64,000 nucleotides of DNA from Cellulomonas sp. URHD0024 (GCF_000426185.1 NZ_AUEW01000012.1:90048-154047), one strand, 5' to 3'; positions 1 to 9,674 are shown, counted from the first letter of the stretch. Notes: generated from the letters alone by a model not told the origin. Translations and numbers: made by a program.

Positions 1-41
1 GGGACCAGCTTGCTGGTCGGCCCGCTGGACAGGATCGTCAT
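1..41 (-). CDS. nuoG: NADH-quinone oxidoreductase subunit G, N-terminal fragment
   Basis: Only the first 13 codons and part of another are present; the gene runs off the left edge of the window. The ATG overlaps the nuoF stop as ATGA, the same coupling as every other junction in this operon except nuoA-nuoB. The visible residues (starting MTILSSGP) are too few to show the iron-sulfur motifs of NuoG, so the call rests on position: in actinobacterial complex I operons nuoG follows nuoF. The product would be the large iron-sulfur subunit of the NADH-oxidising arm. Confidence 0.7.
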   Translation of the reverse strand, partial: MTILSSGPTSKLV

Positions 42-1375
42 GCGTGGACCCCCGCGAGGACGCCGGTCTGACGCGGCGTGTAGGTGAACAGCGAGCTGTG
101 CTCGGGTGGGAAGAGCACGTCGGCGGGTGTCCGTGTGCCCGCCTCGAACTCCTCCCGGAAGTACTGGACGGCCGACGTGATCGGGCTCGTCGCGCCGTCG
201 CCCAGGGCGCAGAACGCCCGACCCAGGATGTTGTCGCACAGGTCGAGCAGCAGGTCGATGTCCGCGGACGTGCCCTGGCCGGCCTCGAGGCGCTGCAGCA
301 CCTGCGTGAGCCAGTAGGTGCCCTCGCGGCACGGGGTGCACTTGCCGCACGACTCGTGCTTGTAGAACTCGGTCCAGCGCGTCACCGCACGGACCACCGA
401 GGTGGTCTCGTCGAAGATCTGCAGGGCACGGGTCCCGAGCATGGAGCCGGCCGTCGCGACCGACTCGTAGTCGAGCGGGACGTCGAGGTGCGCCGCCGTG
501 AAGATCGGCGTCGAGGAGCCGCCCGGCGTCCAGAACTTCAGCTCGTGGCCCTCGCGGATGCCGCCGGCCATGTCGAGCAGCTCACGCAGCGTGATGCCCA
601 GCGGAGCCTCGTACTGGCCGGGCCGCGTGACGTGGCCGGACAGCGAGAAGAGGCCGTGGCCCGTGGAACGCTCGGTGCCCATCGCCTTGAACCAGTCCGA
701 GCCGCCGACGACGATGCCGGGCACGGAGGCGATCGACTCCACGTTGTTCACCACGGTGGGGCGGGCGTACAGGCCGGCGACGGCCGGGAACGGCGGCTTG
801 AGCCGCGGCTGGCCGCGCAGTCCCTCGAGGGAGTCGAGCAGCGCCGTCTCCTCGCCGCAGATGTACGCGCCCGCGCCGGAGTGCAGCGTGATCTCGAGGT
901 CGTAGCCGGAGCCGAGGATGTCGGTGCCCAGGTAGCCCGCCGCGCGAGCCTCCTCGATCGCGAGCAGCAGGCGTCGGTAGACGTGCAGGACCTCGCCGCG
1001 GACGTAGAGGAACGCGTGGTCGCAGCCGATCGCGTAGCTCGTGATGATCATGCCCTCGATCAGGTGCTGCGGGCTGGCCATCATGAGCGGGATGTCCTTG
1101 CAGGTCCCGGGCTCGGACTCGTCCGCATTGACGACGAGGTAGCGCGGGCCACCGTCGGGCGCGGGCAGGAAGCCCCACTTCATGCCCGTCGGGAAGCCTG
1201 CACCGCCACGACCGCGCAGGCCGGAGTCCTTGACCATCGTGACCACGTCGGCCGGGGCCAGCGAGAGCGCCTTGCGCAGGCCCTCGTAGCCGCCCGCGCC
1301 CTCGTAGGTCGCCAGGGTCCACGAGCGGTCGGCGTCCCACGTCTCCGTGAGCACCGGGGTGAGCGTCGTGGCCAT
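38..1375 (-). CDS. nuoF: NADH-quinone oxidoreductase subunit F (NADH/FMN site)
   Basis: 445 residues, normal for NuoF. This subunit binds NADH and FMN and passes electrons to the first 4Fe-4S cluster (N3) of complex I on the cytoplasmic side of the membrane. The glycine-rich NADH/FMN motif GRGGAGFPTG is at residues 55-64, a second FMN-site motif GAGAYICGEETA at 167-178, and the N3 cysteines are C343, C346 and C349 in ESCGKCTPCREG, with C389 near the end. The start ATG overlaps the nuoE stop (ATGA) and the stop overlaps nuoG, so translation is probably coupled. Confident assignment. Confidence 0.98.
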   Translation of the reverse strand: MATTLTPVLTETWDADRSWTLATYEGAGGYEGLRKALSLAPADVVTMVKDSGLRGRGGAGFPTGMKWGFLPAPDGGPRYLVVNADESEPGTCKDIPLMMASPQHLIEGMIITSYAIGCDHAFLYVRGEVLHVYRRLLLAIEEARAAGYLGTDILGSGYDLEITLHSGAGAYICGEETALLDSLEGLRGQPRLKPPFPAVAGLYARPTVVNNVESIASVPGIVVGGSDWFKAMGTERSTGHGLFSLSGHVTRPGQYEAPLGITLRELLDMAGGIREGHELKFWTPGGSSTPIFTAAHLDVPLDYESVATAGSMLGTRALQIFDETTSVVRAVTRWTEFYKHESCGKCTPCREGTYWLTQVLQRLEAGQGTSADIDLLLDLCDNILGRAFCALGDGATSPITSAVQYFREEFEAGTRTPADVLFPPEHSSLFTYTPRQTGVLAGVHA

Positions 1376-2220
1376 CAGGACTCCTTCGCTTCGCCGGAGG
1401 TCTGCTTCTTCTGCTCGCCCGCGGGCGACACGTCCCCGGACGTCGTGGCGGGCCGCTGGGCGCTGGACTGCTCGCCGCCGACCTTCGGCTCGCCACCGGC
1501 GGGTGCCGCGGTGCCGGACGCCTGCAGCGGCGGGGCCTTCCAGCCCTCCGCCCGCGCCAGCTCGATCCCCCGCAGCGTCGGAACGCCGCCGCCGACGCCC
1601 TCGTTCGCGCGGCCGTCGCCGAACCCGGCCAGCACGCGGGACATCTCCTTGAAGCTCACGACCGTGTCAGCGCCGCGGGTGGGGACCACCGGGTTGCCTG
1701 CACTGATCGTGTCGACGATCTCGCGGGCGCTGTCGGGCGTCTGGTTGTCGAAGAACTCCCAGTTGACCATCACCACCGGCGCGTAGTCGCAGGCGGCGTT
1801 GCACTCGATGCGCTCGAGGGTGATCCGACCGTCGTCCGTGGTCTCGTCGTGCCCGACGCCGAGGCAGTCCGAGAGCTCCTCCCAGATGGCGTCGCCACCC
1901 ATGACCGCACAGAGGGTGTTGATGCAGACCCCGACCGTGTAGTCGCCGTTGGGGTGCCGCTTGTACTGCGTGTAGAAGGTGGCGACCGCGGAGACCTCGG
2001 CCGTCGTCAGGCCCAGGTGCGACGCGCAGAACGCGATGCCACGGGGGCTCACGTAGCCGTCCTCCGACTGCACCAGGTGGAGCATGGGCAGCAGCGCCGA
2101 GCGGGCCTGCGGGTAGCGGGCGACGATCGCGTCCGAGTCGGCCGTCAGGCGCGCGTGCGTCTCGGCGTCGTAGGACGTGCGGTGCGTCTGCCCGGGCGTT
2201 CTTCCAGCTTCGACCGACAT
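1375..2220 (-). CDS. nuoE: NADH-quinone oxidoreductase subunit E (2Fe-2S)
   Basis: 281 residues. NuoE carries the 2Fe-2S cluster N1a beside NuoF in the NADH dehydrogenase module. The four ligands are visible as C99 and C104 (CINTLC) and C140 and C144 (CNAAC). The thioredoxin-like NuoE core ends near residue 195. The last 80 or so residues are a low-complexity tail rich in Gly, Pro, Ser and Glu, longer than the classical 160-170 residue bacterial NuoE and probably disordered. The start ATG overlaps the nuoD stop. I chose it because a longer reading of this frame would run deep into nuoD. Confidence 0.97.
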   Translation of the reverse strand: MSVEAGRTPGQTHRTSYDAETHARLTADSDAIVARYPQARSALLPMLHLVQSEDGYVSPRGIAFCASHLGLTTAEVSAVATFYTQYKRHPNGDYTVGVCINTLCAVMGGDAIWEELSDCLGVGHDETTDDGRITLERIECNAACDYAPVVMVNWEFFDNQTPDSAREIVDTISAGNPVVPTRGADTVVSFKEMSRVLAGFGDGRANEGVGGGVPTLRGIELARAEGWKAPPLQASGTAAPAGGEPKVGGEQSSAQRPATTSGDVSPAGEQKKQTSGEAKES

Positions 2221-3569
2221 CAGCGGTCCACCCCTCCGAGCACAGGGTCGAGGGACGCGACGGCGACGACGACGTCGGCCACCTGCCCGCCCTCGCACAT
2301 GATGGACGTCGCCTGCAGGTTGTTGAACGACGGGTCCCGGAAGTGCGCGCGGTACGGACGCGTCCCTCCGTCGGACACCAGGTGCACGCCGAGCTCGCCG
2401 CGCGGGTGCTCGACGGTCTGGAACACCTGACCGGCCGGCACGCGGAAGCCCTCGGTGACGAGCTTGAAGTGGTGGATCAGAGCCTCCATCGAGGTGCCCA
2501 TGATCTCGCGGATGTGGTCGAGCGAGTTGCCCATGCCGTCCGCGCCGATCGCCATCTGCGCAGGCCAGGCCACCTTCTTGTCCGCCACCATGACCGGGCC
2601 AGGGCCCATCTTCTGCAGGCGGTCGAGGGTCTGCTCGACGATCTTCATCGACTGGTAGCACTCCTCGACCCGCACCACGAGGCGTCCCCACGAGTCGGCG
2701 GTGTCGGCCACCGGGACGTCGAAGTCGTACGTCTCGTAGCCGCAGTAGGGCGTGGCCTTGCGGACGTCGTACGGCAGACCCGCGCTGCGGAGCACAGGAC
2801 CCGTCACCCCGAGCGCCATGCAGCCCGACAGGCCCAGGTAGCCGACGCCCTTGAGGCGCAGGTGCAGGATCGGGTTGGCCATCATCAGGTCTTCGAGCTG
2901 CTTGAAGTACTTGCGGACCTGGACGAGCGCCTCGCGGATCGTGTCGATCGCGCCCGGGGGGATGTCCTGCGCGACGCCACCGGGACGGATGAACGCGTGG
3001 TTCATGCGCAGACCGGTGATCAGCTCGAGCACCTTGAGGATCTCCTCGCGGGCGGTGAAGCCCACGGTCATGATCGTCGTCGCGCCCAGCTCGTTCCCGC
3101 CGGTGGCCAGGCAGACCAGGTGGCTCGTGATGCGGTTGAGCTCCATGAGCAGGACCCGGATGACGGTCGCACGCTCCGGCACGTCGTCGGTGACGCCCAG
3201 CAGCTTCTCCACGGCCAGGCAGTACGCGGCCTCCTGGAACAGCGGAGCCACGTAGTCCATGCGCGTGCAGAACGTCACGCCCTGGGTCCAGTTGCGGAAC
3301 TCCATGTTCTTCTCGATGCCGGTGTGCAGGTAGCCGATGCCCGCGCGGGCCTCGGTCACCGTCTCGCCGTCGATCTCGAGCATGAGCCGGAGCACGCCGT
3401 GGGTCGACGGGTGCTGCGGGCCCATGTTGACGACGATCCGCTCCTCGCCGAGGCGGGCGGCCTCCTCGGCGATGTCGGACCAGTCCCCACCGGACGCCTC
3501 GAAGAAGGGGACGCCCTCGGTGTCGGAGTCGACGACCCGTGCCGTCGATCGGGGGGTCTGAGTGGTCAT
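2220..3569 (-). CDS. nuoD: NADH-quinone oxidoreductase subunit D (quinone-site 49-kDa type)
   Basis: 449 residues, standard length. NuoD belongs to the connecting module of complex I and, with NuoB, forms the quinone-binding cavity; it descends from the large subunit of NiFe hydrogenases. The hallmark GPQHPSTHG, whose His contacts the quinone head group, is near residue 52, and the C-terminus ends in the conserved [11 protein letters not shown]. Start and stop both overlap neighbours (nuoC and nuoE) by 4 bases. The quinone used is presumably menaquinone, given the men genes next door. Confidence 0.98.
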   Translation of the reverse strand: MTTQTPRSTARVVDSDTEGVPFFEASGGDWSDIAEEAARLGEERIVVNMGPQHPSTHGVLRLMLEIDGETVTEARAGIGYLHTGIEKNMEFRNWTQGVTFCTRMDYVAPLFQEAAYCLAVEKLLGVTDDVPERATVIRVLLMELNRITSHLVCLATGGNELGATTIMTVGFTAREEILKVLELITGLRMNHAFIRPGGVAQDIPPGAIDTIREALVQVRKYFKQLEDLMMANPILHLRLKGVGYLGLSGCMALGVTGPVLRSAGLPYDVRKATPYCGYETYDFDVPVADTADSWGRLVVRVEECYQSMKIVEQTLDRLQKMGPGPVMVADKKVAWPAQMAIGADGMGNSLDHIREIMGTSMEALIHHFKLVTEGFRVPAGQVFQTVEHPRGELGVHLVSDGGTRPYRAHFRDPSFNNLQATSIMCEGGQVADVVVAVASLDPVLGGVDR

Positions 3570-4345
3570 CGGTACGACCTCCGCTGGTCCGGGGGCGGCA
3601 CGGTGGCGCCCTTGTACTCGACCGGGATCCCCCCGAGGGGGTAGTCCTTGCGCTGCGGGTGCCCCGGCCAGTCGTCGGGCATCTCGATGCGGGCGAGCGC
3701 GGGATGACCGTCGAAGATGATCCCGAAGAAGTCGTACGTCTCGCGCTCGTGCCAGTCGTTGGCCGGATACACCGCGACCGTCGACGGGATGTGCGGGTCC
3801 AGGTCGGACACCGCGACCTCGAAGCGCAGGCGTCGCGAGTGCGTCACCGACATCAGGTGGTAGACCGCGTGCAGCTCGCGGCCGGCGTCGTGGGGGTAGT
3901 GCACGCCGGAGACGCCCAGGCTGAGCTCGAACCGCAGGTCCTGGTCGTCGCGCAGCGCCCGCGCCACCTCGACCACGTGCTCACGGCGGACGTGCAGCGT
4001 GAGCTCCTCGCGGTCGATCACGACCGACTCGACCGCGTTGGCGTAGCCCGTACCGGACTCGTCGAGGATCTCGGCCAGGATGTCGACGACCTCGTCGAAC
4101 CAGCCGCCGTAGGGGCGCTCGCTCGCGCCCGGGAGCGCGATCGGCGCCACCAGGCCGCCGTAGCCGGAGGTGTCGCCCGAGCCGGTCACGCCGAACATGC
4201 CCTGCCGGACGTCGACGATGTCGATCGGCGTGCGGGTCATGTTCTGGGCGCCGGCCTCGAGGGCCGCCTCCGTGGTCGACTGCGCTCCCGTGGCTGGGGC
4301 GCCCGGCTTCACCGCAGCCGCGGCATCCGTCTTCTCCTCGCTCAC
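3566..4345 (-). CDS. nuoC: NADH-quinone oxidoreductase subunit C
   Basis: 259 residues from a GTG that overlaps the nuoB stop (GTGA). NuoC is the 30-kDa subunit of the peripheral arm and packs against NuoD. The conserved C-terminal signature is present: [16 protein letters not shown] followed by the [16 protein letters not shown] stretch. The first 45 or so residues are an Ala/Thr/Gly-rich extension before the conserved core, common in actinobacterial NuoC. The same frame stays open upstream inside nuoB, but that part reads as out-of-frame Arg/Pro-rich sequence, so the GTG at 4345 is the sensible start. Confidence 0.96.
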   Translation of the reverse strand: MSEEKTDAAAAVKPGAPATGAQSTTEAALEAGAQNMTRTPIDIVDVRQGMFGVTGSGDTSGYGGLVAPIALPGASERPYGGWFDEVVDILAEILDESGTGYANAVESVVIDREELTLHVRREHVVEVARALRDDQDLRFELSLGVSGVHYPHDAGRELHAVYHLMSVTHSRRLRFEVAVSDLDPHIPSTVAVYPANDWHERETYDFFGIIFDGHPALARIEMPDDWPGHPQRKDYPLGGIPVEYKGATVPPPDQRRSYR

Positions 4346-4893
4346 TTCAGAAGTCCCGTCATGTGCGACGTCGGCGTCGCGGCCAGTGCGGCTGCCTCGG
4401 CCGCCGCGGCGGCGTTCTTGCGGTTGGCGCCGAGCGGCTCGTTCTGGATCTGCTCGTGCAGCGCGAGGATCGCGTTGATGAGCATCTCGGGGCGCGGCGG
4501 GCAGCCCGGCAGGTAGATGTCGACCGGGATGATGTGGTCGACGCCCTGGACGATCGCGTAGTTGTTGAACATGCCGCCGCTGCTGGCGCAGACCCCCATC
4601 GAGAGCACCCACTTGGGCTCCGACATCTGGTCGTAGACCTGGCGCACCACCGGGGCCATCTTCTGGCTCACCCGGCCGGCGACGATCATCAGGTCCGCCT
4701 GGCGCGGCGACGCGCGGAACACCTCCATGCCGAAGCGGGAGATGTCGAACCGAGGCGTGCCCGCGGCCATCATCTCGATGGCACAGCACGCGAGGCCGAA
4801 CGTCACGGGCCACAGCGACGACTTGCGGAAGTAGCCGACGAGGTCCTCGACCGTCGTGAGCAGGAAGCCTGACGGCGCCTCTTCGATCCCCAT
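4342..4893 (-). CDS. nuoB: NADH-quinone oxidoreductase subunit B (cluster N2)
   Basis: 183 residues. NuoB holds cluster N2, the 4Fe-4S centre that reduces quinone. Tandem cysteines C36-C37 in [11 protein letters not shown], the MGVCASSGG motif and [10 protein letters not shown] give the ligand set. The rest ([21 protein letters not shown]) is highly conserved. It is separated from nuoA by 57 bases, the only real gap inside the nuo cluster, and its stop overlaps the nuoC start. Confidence 0.98.
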   Translation of the reverse strand: MGIEEAPSGFLLTTVEDLVGYFRKSSLWPVTFGLACCAIEMMAAGTPRFDISRFGMEVFRASPRQADLMIVAGRVSQKMAPVVRQVYDQMSEPKWVLSMGVCASSGGMFNNYAIVQGVDHIIPVDIYLPGCPPRPEMLINAILALHEQIQNEPLGANRKNAAAAAEAAALAATPTSHMTGLLK

Positions 4894-4950
4894 CTCAAAC
4901 CTCCGGACATGCTGTTGAACGAGCTGCTGTGCGGGCCCCGACGACGACGA

Positions 4951-5313
4951 TCAGTCCCACTCGAAGCCCCCACGACGCCACTCGTAGACGAACGGGACCG
5001 TGATGATCAGCAGGAACCCGATCATCGCGACGAGCCCGAACATGGCGAGCGTGGCGAAGCTGACAGCCCACGGGTAGAGGAAGACCACCTCGATGTCGAA
5101 GACGATGAAGGTCATCGCGACGAGGTAGTACTTGATCGGGAAGCGACCGCCGCCGATGGCGTGCGGGGTGGGCTCGATGCCGCACTCGTACGCCTCGAGC
5201 TTGGCGCGGTTGTACCGCTTCGGGCCCAGGATGACCGAGGAGCCGACGCCGCCGAGCGCCATGAGGGCGGCGATGCCCATCAAGAACAGCAGCGGAACGT
5301 ACGGGTTGCTCAT
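4951..5313 (-). CDS. nuoA: NADH-quinone oxidoreductase subunit A
   Basis: 120 residues with three hydrophobic segments at about 6-28, 62-85 and 90-110. NuoA is a small membrane subunit near the quinone site. The loop between segments one and two has the conserved YECGIEP cysteine loop, followed by FPIKYYLVAMTFIVFDIE with the conserved acidic pair at the start of the second segment. It is first of the nuo genes proper, 62 bases after the flavoprotein gene upstream, and is probably transcribed from that gene's promoter. Confidence 0.97.
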   Translation of the reverse strand: MSNPYVPLLFLMGIAALMALGGVGSSVILGPKRYNRAKLEAYECGIEPTPHAIGGGRFPIKYYLVAMTFIVFDIEVVFLYPWAVSFATLAMFGLVAMIGFLLIITVPFVYEWRRGGFEWD

Positions 5314-5375
5314 CGCGCGTCACTCCTCATCGGCGAGGTGGTGCTTCGGGGTGGGTACTGCCGGTGGGTCGTGCT

Positions 5376-6650
5376 TCAGGCGGCCGGCGCGAGCCGGCTC
5401 AGTCCAGCGATGACCCGATCGACCAGGTCACCACCGCGTGGTTCGTAGCAGTCGGACAAGAGCTTCAGGACGAACTTCATGACGAGCGGCCGAGGCAGGC
5501 CGTACCGCGTGCACACCCGCATGATCTCCGGGTGCTCGATGAGCCGGACGAAGATCCGGCCGAGCGTGTAGTAACCGCCGAGATCATCCTTCATCCGGCG
5601 CTGGTATGTGGCGAACGCGCGCTCCCGGCCGGCGGCGGTCCCCCGCGCCAGCCCCTGCGCGATCGCGTCGGCGGCTACCCGGCCCGCCTGTAGACCGTAC
5701 GCGATGCCCTCACCGTTGAACGGGCTGATCATCCCGGCCGAGTCGCCGACGAGCATCAGACCGTTGCCGTACAGCGGCCCGCGGTTGAACCCCATGGGCA
5801 GCGCCGCGCCGCGGACGGAACCGACCTGGTTGTCCGGCGTGAACTCCCACTCGGCCGGGGCGTTGGCCATCCACTTGGCGAACAGCGCCCTGTAGTCGAC
5901 CTTCGTCGCCGCCGCGGTGCTCGCCACGGAGCCCAGACCCACGTTCGCGGTGCCGTCGCCCAGCGCGAAGATCCAGCCGTAGCCCGGCATCAGGTTCGAC
6001 CTGTGCGGCTCGCCGTCCCAGAGCTCGAGGTGGCTCTCCATCCACGCGTCGTCGTGCCGCGGGGTGCGGAAGTAGGTGCGGACCGCGACACCCATCGGGC
6101 GGTCCATGCGCTTCTCGAGCCCCATCCCGGTGGCCAGCCGTGCGGACACTCCGTCCGCCGCGATGACGATCGGTGCGCGGTACGTGGCGGCCCCGTCGAC
6201 GGTCTTCGCCGTGACTCCGACGACCCGACCCGAGCGCTCGTCGCGAAGTGCGCCCGTGACGTTCGTGCGTTCCTGCAGCTTGGCGCCCGCGGCTCGTGCG
6301 TGGTCGACCAGCGTGTGGTCGAGCGACATCCGCGACTTCGCGAGCCCGTACGACGGGTAGCTCGACAGCTCGGGCCACTCGAGCTCGAGGCGGTGTCCCC
6401 CGCCGATCACGCGCAGACCCCGGTTGCGGATCCAGCCGTCCTGCTCGCGGATCGGCAGTCCCATCCGCACGAGCTCGGCGACGGCGCGCGGCGTCAGACC
6501 GTCTCCGCAGACCTTGTCCCGGGGGAACTCGGACTTCTCGAGGAGCAGCACGTCCAGGCCCGCGGAGGCACAGTGAAAAGCGGCGGCGGACCCTGCCGGG
6601 CCCGCGCCCACGACGATGACGTCCGCGTCATCGTGCGCTGCTTCCACCAC
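5376..6650 (-). CDS. geranylgeranyl reductase family flavoprotein (menaquinone-reductase-like)
   Basis: 424 residues. FAD-dependent oxidoreductase of the geranylgeranyl reductase family: dinucleotide motif GAGPAGSAAAFHC near the N-terminus, the family signature CGDGLTPRAV, and a second FAD motif LVGDSAGMISPFNGEGI. In actinobacteria this gene commonly precedes nuoA. Related enzymes, such as mycobacterial MenJ, saturate an isoprene unit of the menaquinone tail, so a quinone-tail reductase role is a fair inference but is not proven. Two GTG starts are possible. I prefer 6650 because GGGG lies 6 bases before it; the one at 6662 has no ribosome site and abuts the Rex-like operator. Confidence 0.85.
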   Translation of the reverse strand: MVEAAHDDADVIVVGAGPAGSAAAFHCASAGLDVLLLEKSEFPRDKVCGDGLTPRAVAELVRMGLPIREQDGWIRNRGLRVIGGGHRLELEWPELSSYPSYGLAKSRMSLDHTLVDHARAAGAKLQERTNVTGALRDERSGRVVGVTAKTVDGAATYRAPIVIAADGVSARLATGMGLEKRMDRPMGVAVRTYFRTPRHDDAWMESHLELWDGEPHRSNLMPGYGWIFALGDGTANVGLGSVASTAAATKVDYRALFAKWMANAPAEWEFTPDNQVGSVRGAALPMGFNRGPLYGNGLMLVGDSAGMISPFNGEGIAYGLQAGRVAADAIAQGLARGTAAGRERAFATYQRRMKDDLGGYYTLGRIFVRLIEHPEIMRVCTRYGLPRPLVMKFVLKLLSDCYEPRGGDLVDRVIAGLSRLAPAA

Positions 6651-6663
6651 CAGTGACCCCACT

Positions 6664-6698
6664 TGTGACGCTGTTCACGTACTTGTTCGGCGAGTCTA
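6664..6698 (-). promoter_or_regulatory. promoter and Rex-type operator of the GGR-nuo operon
   Basis: On the minus strand a -10 box TAGACT occupies 6693-6698. Just downstream, bases 6664-6679 read TGTGAC-GCTG-TTCACG, which matches 10 of the 12 defined positions of the actinobacterial Rex operator (TGTGAA, 4 bases, TTCACA). The operator would lie at about +7 to +22, a position that blocks transcription when Rex is bound. A rex gene is present at 31168-31860. Regulation of complex I by NADH/NAD+ through Rex is inferred from this site only. Confidence 0.55.
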
Positions 6699-7112
6699 AC
6701 CACGGCCAGAATCGATGTCTGCGAAGGCTTGGCTTACTTGCGACGAGAGGCGCGGGATGGCGCTGATCTGCCCGAAGACACGCCCACACCAGCACCCGAC
6801 CGGCGACGCCTTGGTCGCCGCGCCCCATTGTTCACCCCCCGGACCGGATGAGTCCCGGTAATCCTCAGGTCGGCGTGCCGAACGCTCGTCGACGACCGAC
6901 CCGTGACCGGCTCCGAACCGCCCGCGGCGCGGCCCCGCGCTCTCGTCGGAGATCCGGCAGAGGCGTGCGTACCTAGCGCCAGTTGGTGCGGGAGTGACGT
7001 CTGAGGCTTCCCAGCCGCCACCGGAGGGCTGCACGCGTCTCACGCGCCCCCAGGTGGCGCTAGGTCGGAGCGTTCGCGCCCGCCGGCCCCGCTCCGGCCG
7101 CGTGCGCTCCGG
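6699..7112. other. gene-poor stretch with an 11-base inverted repeat
   Basis: About 410 bases between the start of the GGR-nuo operon and the 3' end of menG, with no convincing gene on either strand. The one clear structure is a perfect 11-base inverted repeat, ACCTAGCGCCA at 6971-6981 and TGGCGCTAGGT at 7055-7065, separated by 73 bases. It could be the base of a structured RNA or paired protein sites. The rest looks like ordinary high-GC spacer, probably containing upstream promoter sequence for the nuo operon. Confidence 0.4.
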
Positions 7113-7808
7113 TCAGGCCGGGCGCGTCGCGCGGTGGAGTGCCACGACGCCGCCCGTGAGGTTGCGGAAGGCCACCTCGCTCCAGCCGGTGCTCTTCACG
7201 ATCCGGCCGAGCTCGGTCTGGTCCGGCCAGGCGCGGATGGACTCGGCGAGGTAGACGTAGGCGTCGGGGGCCTTGGTCACCGCCCGCGCGACCGGGGGCA
7301 GGGCCCGCATGAGGTAGTTGGTGTAGACCGTGCGGAACGGCGCGAACGTGGGCCGCGAGAACTCGCAGACGACCAGCCGGCCGCCGGGCTTGGTCACGCG
7401 GTAGAGCTCCTCGAGGGCGCCCTCGACATCCGACACGTTGCGCAGGCCGAACGACATCGTGACCGCGTCGAAGGACTGGTCGGCGAACGGCAGGTGCAAC
7501 GCGTCCCCCGCGACGAACGCCAGGTCGGGACGGCGCCGCTTGCCCACCTCGAGCATCCCCACGGACAGGTCGCAGGCGATCACGCGGACACCGGCGTCGG
7601 CCATGGGTTCCGACGAGGTGCCGGTGCCGGCGGCCAGGTCGAGCACGGTCTGACCGGGCTGGGCGTCGACGGCCTTGATGGTGGCGCGGCGCCAGGCACG
7701 GTCCTGACCGAGCGACAGGACGTCGTTGGTGCGGTCGTAGCGGGCGGCCACGGCGTCGAACATCACAGCGACGTCGTGCGGGTCCTTGTCGAGGCTGGCG
7801 CGCGGCAT
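7113..7808 (-). CDS. menG: demethylmenaquinone methyltransferase
   Basis: 231 residues, typical of UbiE/MenG. It methylates demethylmenaquinone with S-adenosylmethionine, the last step of menaquinone synthesis. The SAM-binding glycine-rich motif [12 protein letters not shown] is at residues 56-67. UbiE/MenG-type features follow: [13 protein letters not shown] and the [15 protein letters not shown] loop. The ATG at 7808 is chosen because the conserved [11 protein letters not shown] start of the family follows within 8 residues; the frame is open further upstream but carries no homologous sequence. It is divergent from menF. Confidence 0.95.
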   Translation of the reverse strand: MPRASLDKDPHDVAVMFDAVAARYDRTNDVLSLGQDRAWRRATIKAVDAQPGQTVLDLAAGTGTSSEPMADAGVRVIACDLSVGMLEVGKRRRPDLAFVAGDALHLPFADQSFDAVTMSFGLRNVSDVEGALEELYRVTKPGGRLVVCEFSRPTFAPFRTVYTNYLMRALPPVARAVTKAPDAYVYLAESIRAWPDQTELGRIVKSTGWSEVAFRNLTGGVVALHRATRPA

Positions 7809-7914
7809 GGCTCTATCGTCGCAGGTCCGCCGCGCGAGGGACGAACCGGTGACTCCTGTGGTGCGCCTGAGGGCCTGACTGGCTCGAGGGCGCGGGAGCC
7901 TTACCCTGGAGACG

Positions 7915-9252
7915 ATGAGCCAGCAGCCCACCGCCCCGGCGACGACGGGGATCCCGGTCCCCCACCCGCTCGTGGTCCGCACCGTCGCGCTCGATGACCT
8001 CGCCGGGCGACGCGCCGCCAGCGACCTGCTCGACCTGCTCCCGTCGACGGGGACGCCCCTCGCGTGGGTCCGTCGCGGGGACGGACTGGTGGCGTGGGGC
8101 GAGACCCTGCGGGTCCAGGTCACCGGGCCGGACCGCTTCGCGGAGGCCGAGCGCGCGTGGCAGGAGCTCCTGACCCACGCGATCGTGCGTGACGAGGTGC
8201 AGGTTCCCGGGTCCGGGCCGATCGCCTTCGGCTCGTTCGCGTTCGACGACGAGTCGCCGGCGGGCGGCGTGGTCGTCGTGCCCACCGTCGTGGTCGGCCG
8301 ACGCGGCGGACGGACCTGGCTCACGACGATCACCACGGGCGCCCGCCTCGGGAGGGTGCCGCGGCTGAGCGACGTCACCGGCCCGCGCGTGGCCCCGACC
8401 GACCCCGGGACCGTGGTCTACGAGGACGCCGACCGTGACGACTGGCGCGACGTCGTCGCGCGGGGCATCGCGGCCGTCCGGGCGGGCGAGGTCGAGAAGG
8501 TCGTCCTCGCGCGCGACGTCCACGCGCGCACCGAGCACCCCGTCGACGCCCGGTGGGCGCTCGAACGCCTGGCCGACGAGTACGAGTCCTGCTGGACGTT
8601 CAGCGTCGACGGCCTGGTCGGCGCGACCCCCGAGCTGCTCGTCCGGTCCGAGAAGGGGCTCGTCACCTCGCGCGTGCTCGCCGGGACAATCCGACGGACC
8701 GGCGACGACAACGCCGACCTCGCCCGCGCCGCGATCCTCGCGCACTCCTCGAAGGACCTGGAGGAGCACGAGTACGCGGTGCAGTCCGTCGCCGACGCGC
8801 TCGGCCCGTTCTGCTCGTCGACGAACGTCCCGGACGTGCCGTTCGTGCTGCACCTGCCCAACGTCCTGCACCTGGCCTCCGACGTCACCGGCGTCCTGTC
8901 CTCGACCGACGGGACGCACCCGTCGTCCCTCGCGCTCGCGGCTGCGCTGCACCCGACGGCCGCCGTCTGCGGCACCCCGACGGTCGCCGCTCGCGAGCTG
9001 ATCCGGAGCATCGAGGGCATCGACCGCGCTCGGTACGCCGGCCCGGTCGGCTGGTTCGGTGCCGACGGCGACGGCGAGTGGGGCATCGCGCTGCGCTCGG
9101 CACACATCGACGCCGACGACCCGCGCCGTGTCCGCCTGTTCGCCGGCTGCGGCATCGTCGCCGCGTCCGACCCGGCCGCCGAGCTCGCCGAGTCGGAGGC
9201 CAAGCTCGAGCCGATGCGGCACGCGCTGGGCCGCGACGTCACCACCGCCTGA
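7915..9252 (+). CDS. menF: isochorismate synthase
   Basis: 445 residues. Converts chorismate to isochorismate, the first committed step of menaquinone synthesis. It belongs to the chorismate-utilising enzyme family with TrpE and PabB. The C-terminal catalytic half carries [20 protein letters not shown] with the metal-binding glutamate, and [10 protein letters not shown]; the region ending [12 protein letters not shown] closes the active site. A ribosome site CTGGAGA precedes the ATG. An isochorismate synthase for siderophores is the other possibility, but the surrounding men genes favour menaquinone. Confidence 0.9.
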   Translation: MSQQPTAPATTGIPVPHPLVVRTVALDDLAGRRAASDLLDLLPSTGTPLAWVRRGDGLVAWGETLRVQVTGPDRFAEAERAWQELLTHAIVRDEVQVPGSGPIAFGSFAFDDESPAGGVVVVPTVVVGRRGGRTWLTTITTGARLGRVPRLSDVTGPRVAPTDPGTVVYEDADRDDWRDVVARGIAAVRAGEVEKVVLARDVHARTEHPVDARWALERLADEYESCWTFSVDGLVGATPELLVRSEKGLVTSRVLAGTIRRTGDDNADLARAAILAHSSKDLEEHEYAVQSVADALGPFCSSTNVPDVPFVLHLPNVLHLASDVTGVLSSTDGTHPSSLALAAALHPTAAVCGTPTVAARELIRSIEGIDRARYAGPVGWFGADGDGEWGIALRSAHIDADDPRRVRLFAGCGIVAASDPAAELAESEAKLEPMRHALGRDVTTA

Positions 9253-9292
9253 GCCGGGGCGCGCCCGTCTCGCCCTCGTCTCGCCCGAGATC

Positions 9293-9329
9293 CAGAAGAT
9301 CTGCCGGTAAATCTGCGGCAGATCCTCTG
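9293..9329 (+). terminator. hairpin after menF
   Basis: GATCTGCCG (9298-9306) pairs perfectly with CGGCAGATC (9316-9324) around a 9-base loop. The stem extends past one mismatch with CAGA/TCTG. It starts about 40 bases after the menF stop. There is no T-run, so it is a terminator-like or mRNA 3'-end stabilising hairpin rather than a textbook intrinsic terminator. Confidence 0.5.
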
Positions 9330-9471
9330 AATCGTGGGGTCGGGTCGGGCAGCGGATCGCGACCCAGAGCCGACCGCTGGCGGCGGCGCCTGGTGCGCCG
9401 ACGGCGCCCGCTGTGCCTGGTGCCGTCGCTGCGGACGGGCCCCGGGCGCGCGGCCGGTCTCGGAACGCCGA

Positions 9472-9552
9472 AGTCCCGAACCGCGCGGACGCGGTTCGGG
9501 ACTGTGCGGTCCGTGTCGGACCGCAGGGGTGCGGCTCATGGGTGCGAGCCGC
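9472..9552. terminator. three tandem perfect hairpins between convergent menF and htrA
   Basis: Three stems follow one another: 14 base pairs (9472-9485 with 9490-9503, loop CGGA), 9 base pairs (9505-9513 with 9517-9525, loop TGT) and 7 base pairs (9531-9537 with 9546-9552). All are perfect and symmetrical, so they can act on transcripts from either strand. They lie in the 422-base gap between the convergent menF and htrA genes. The gap also holds a 14-base direct repeat, AGGACCGGCGGCCG, at 9589-9602 and 9624-9637. No gene is seen in the gap. Confidence 0.6.
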
Positions 9553-9674
9553 TGGGACTGACCGTCCGGGCAGGAGGATGACCCGCCCAGGACCGGCGGC
9601 CGGATCCCCGATGGGGGGGTGCGAGGACCGGCGGCCGCCGGCGGTCAGCTGGTCGATCGCGACCGATCAGTCGA

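Noticed and set aside
44..1786. Long open frame opposite nuoF-nuoE
   Set aside because: It reads as Arg/Ala/Val-rich sequence without family features and lies exactly over two well-supported genes; such shadows are common in high-GC DNA.
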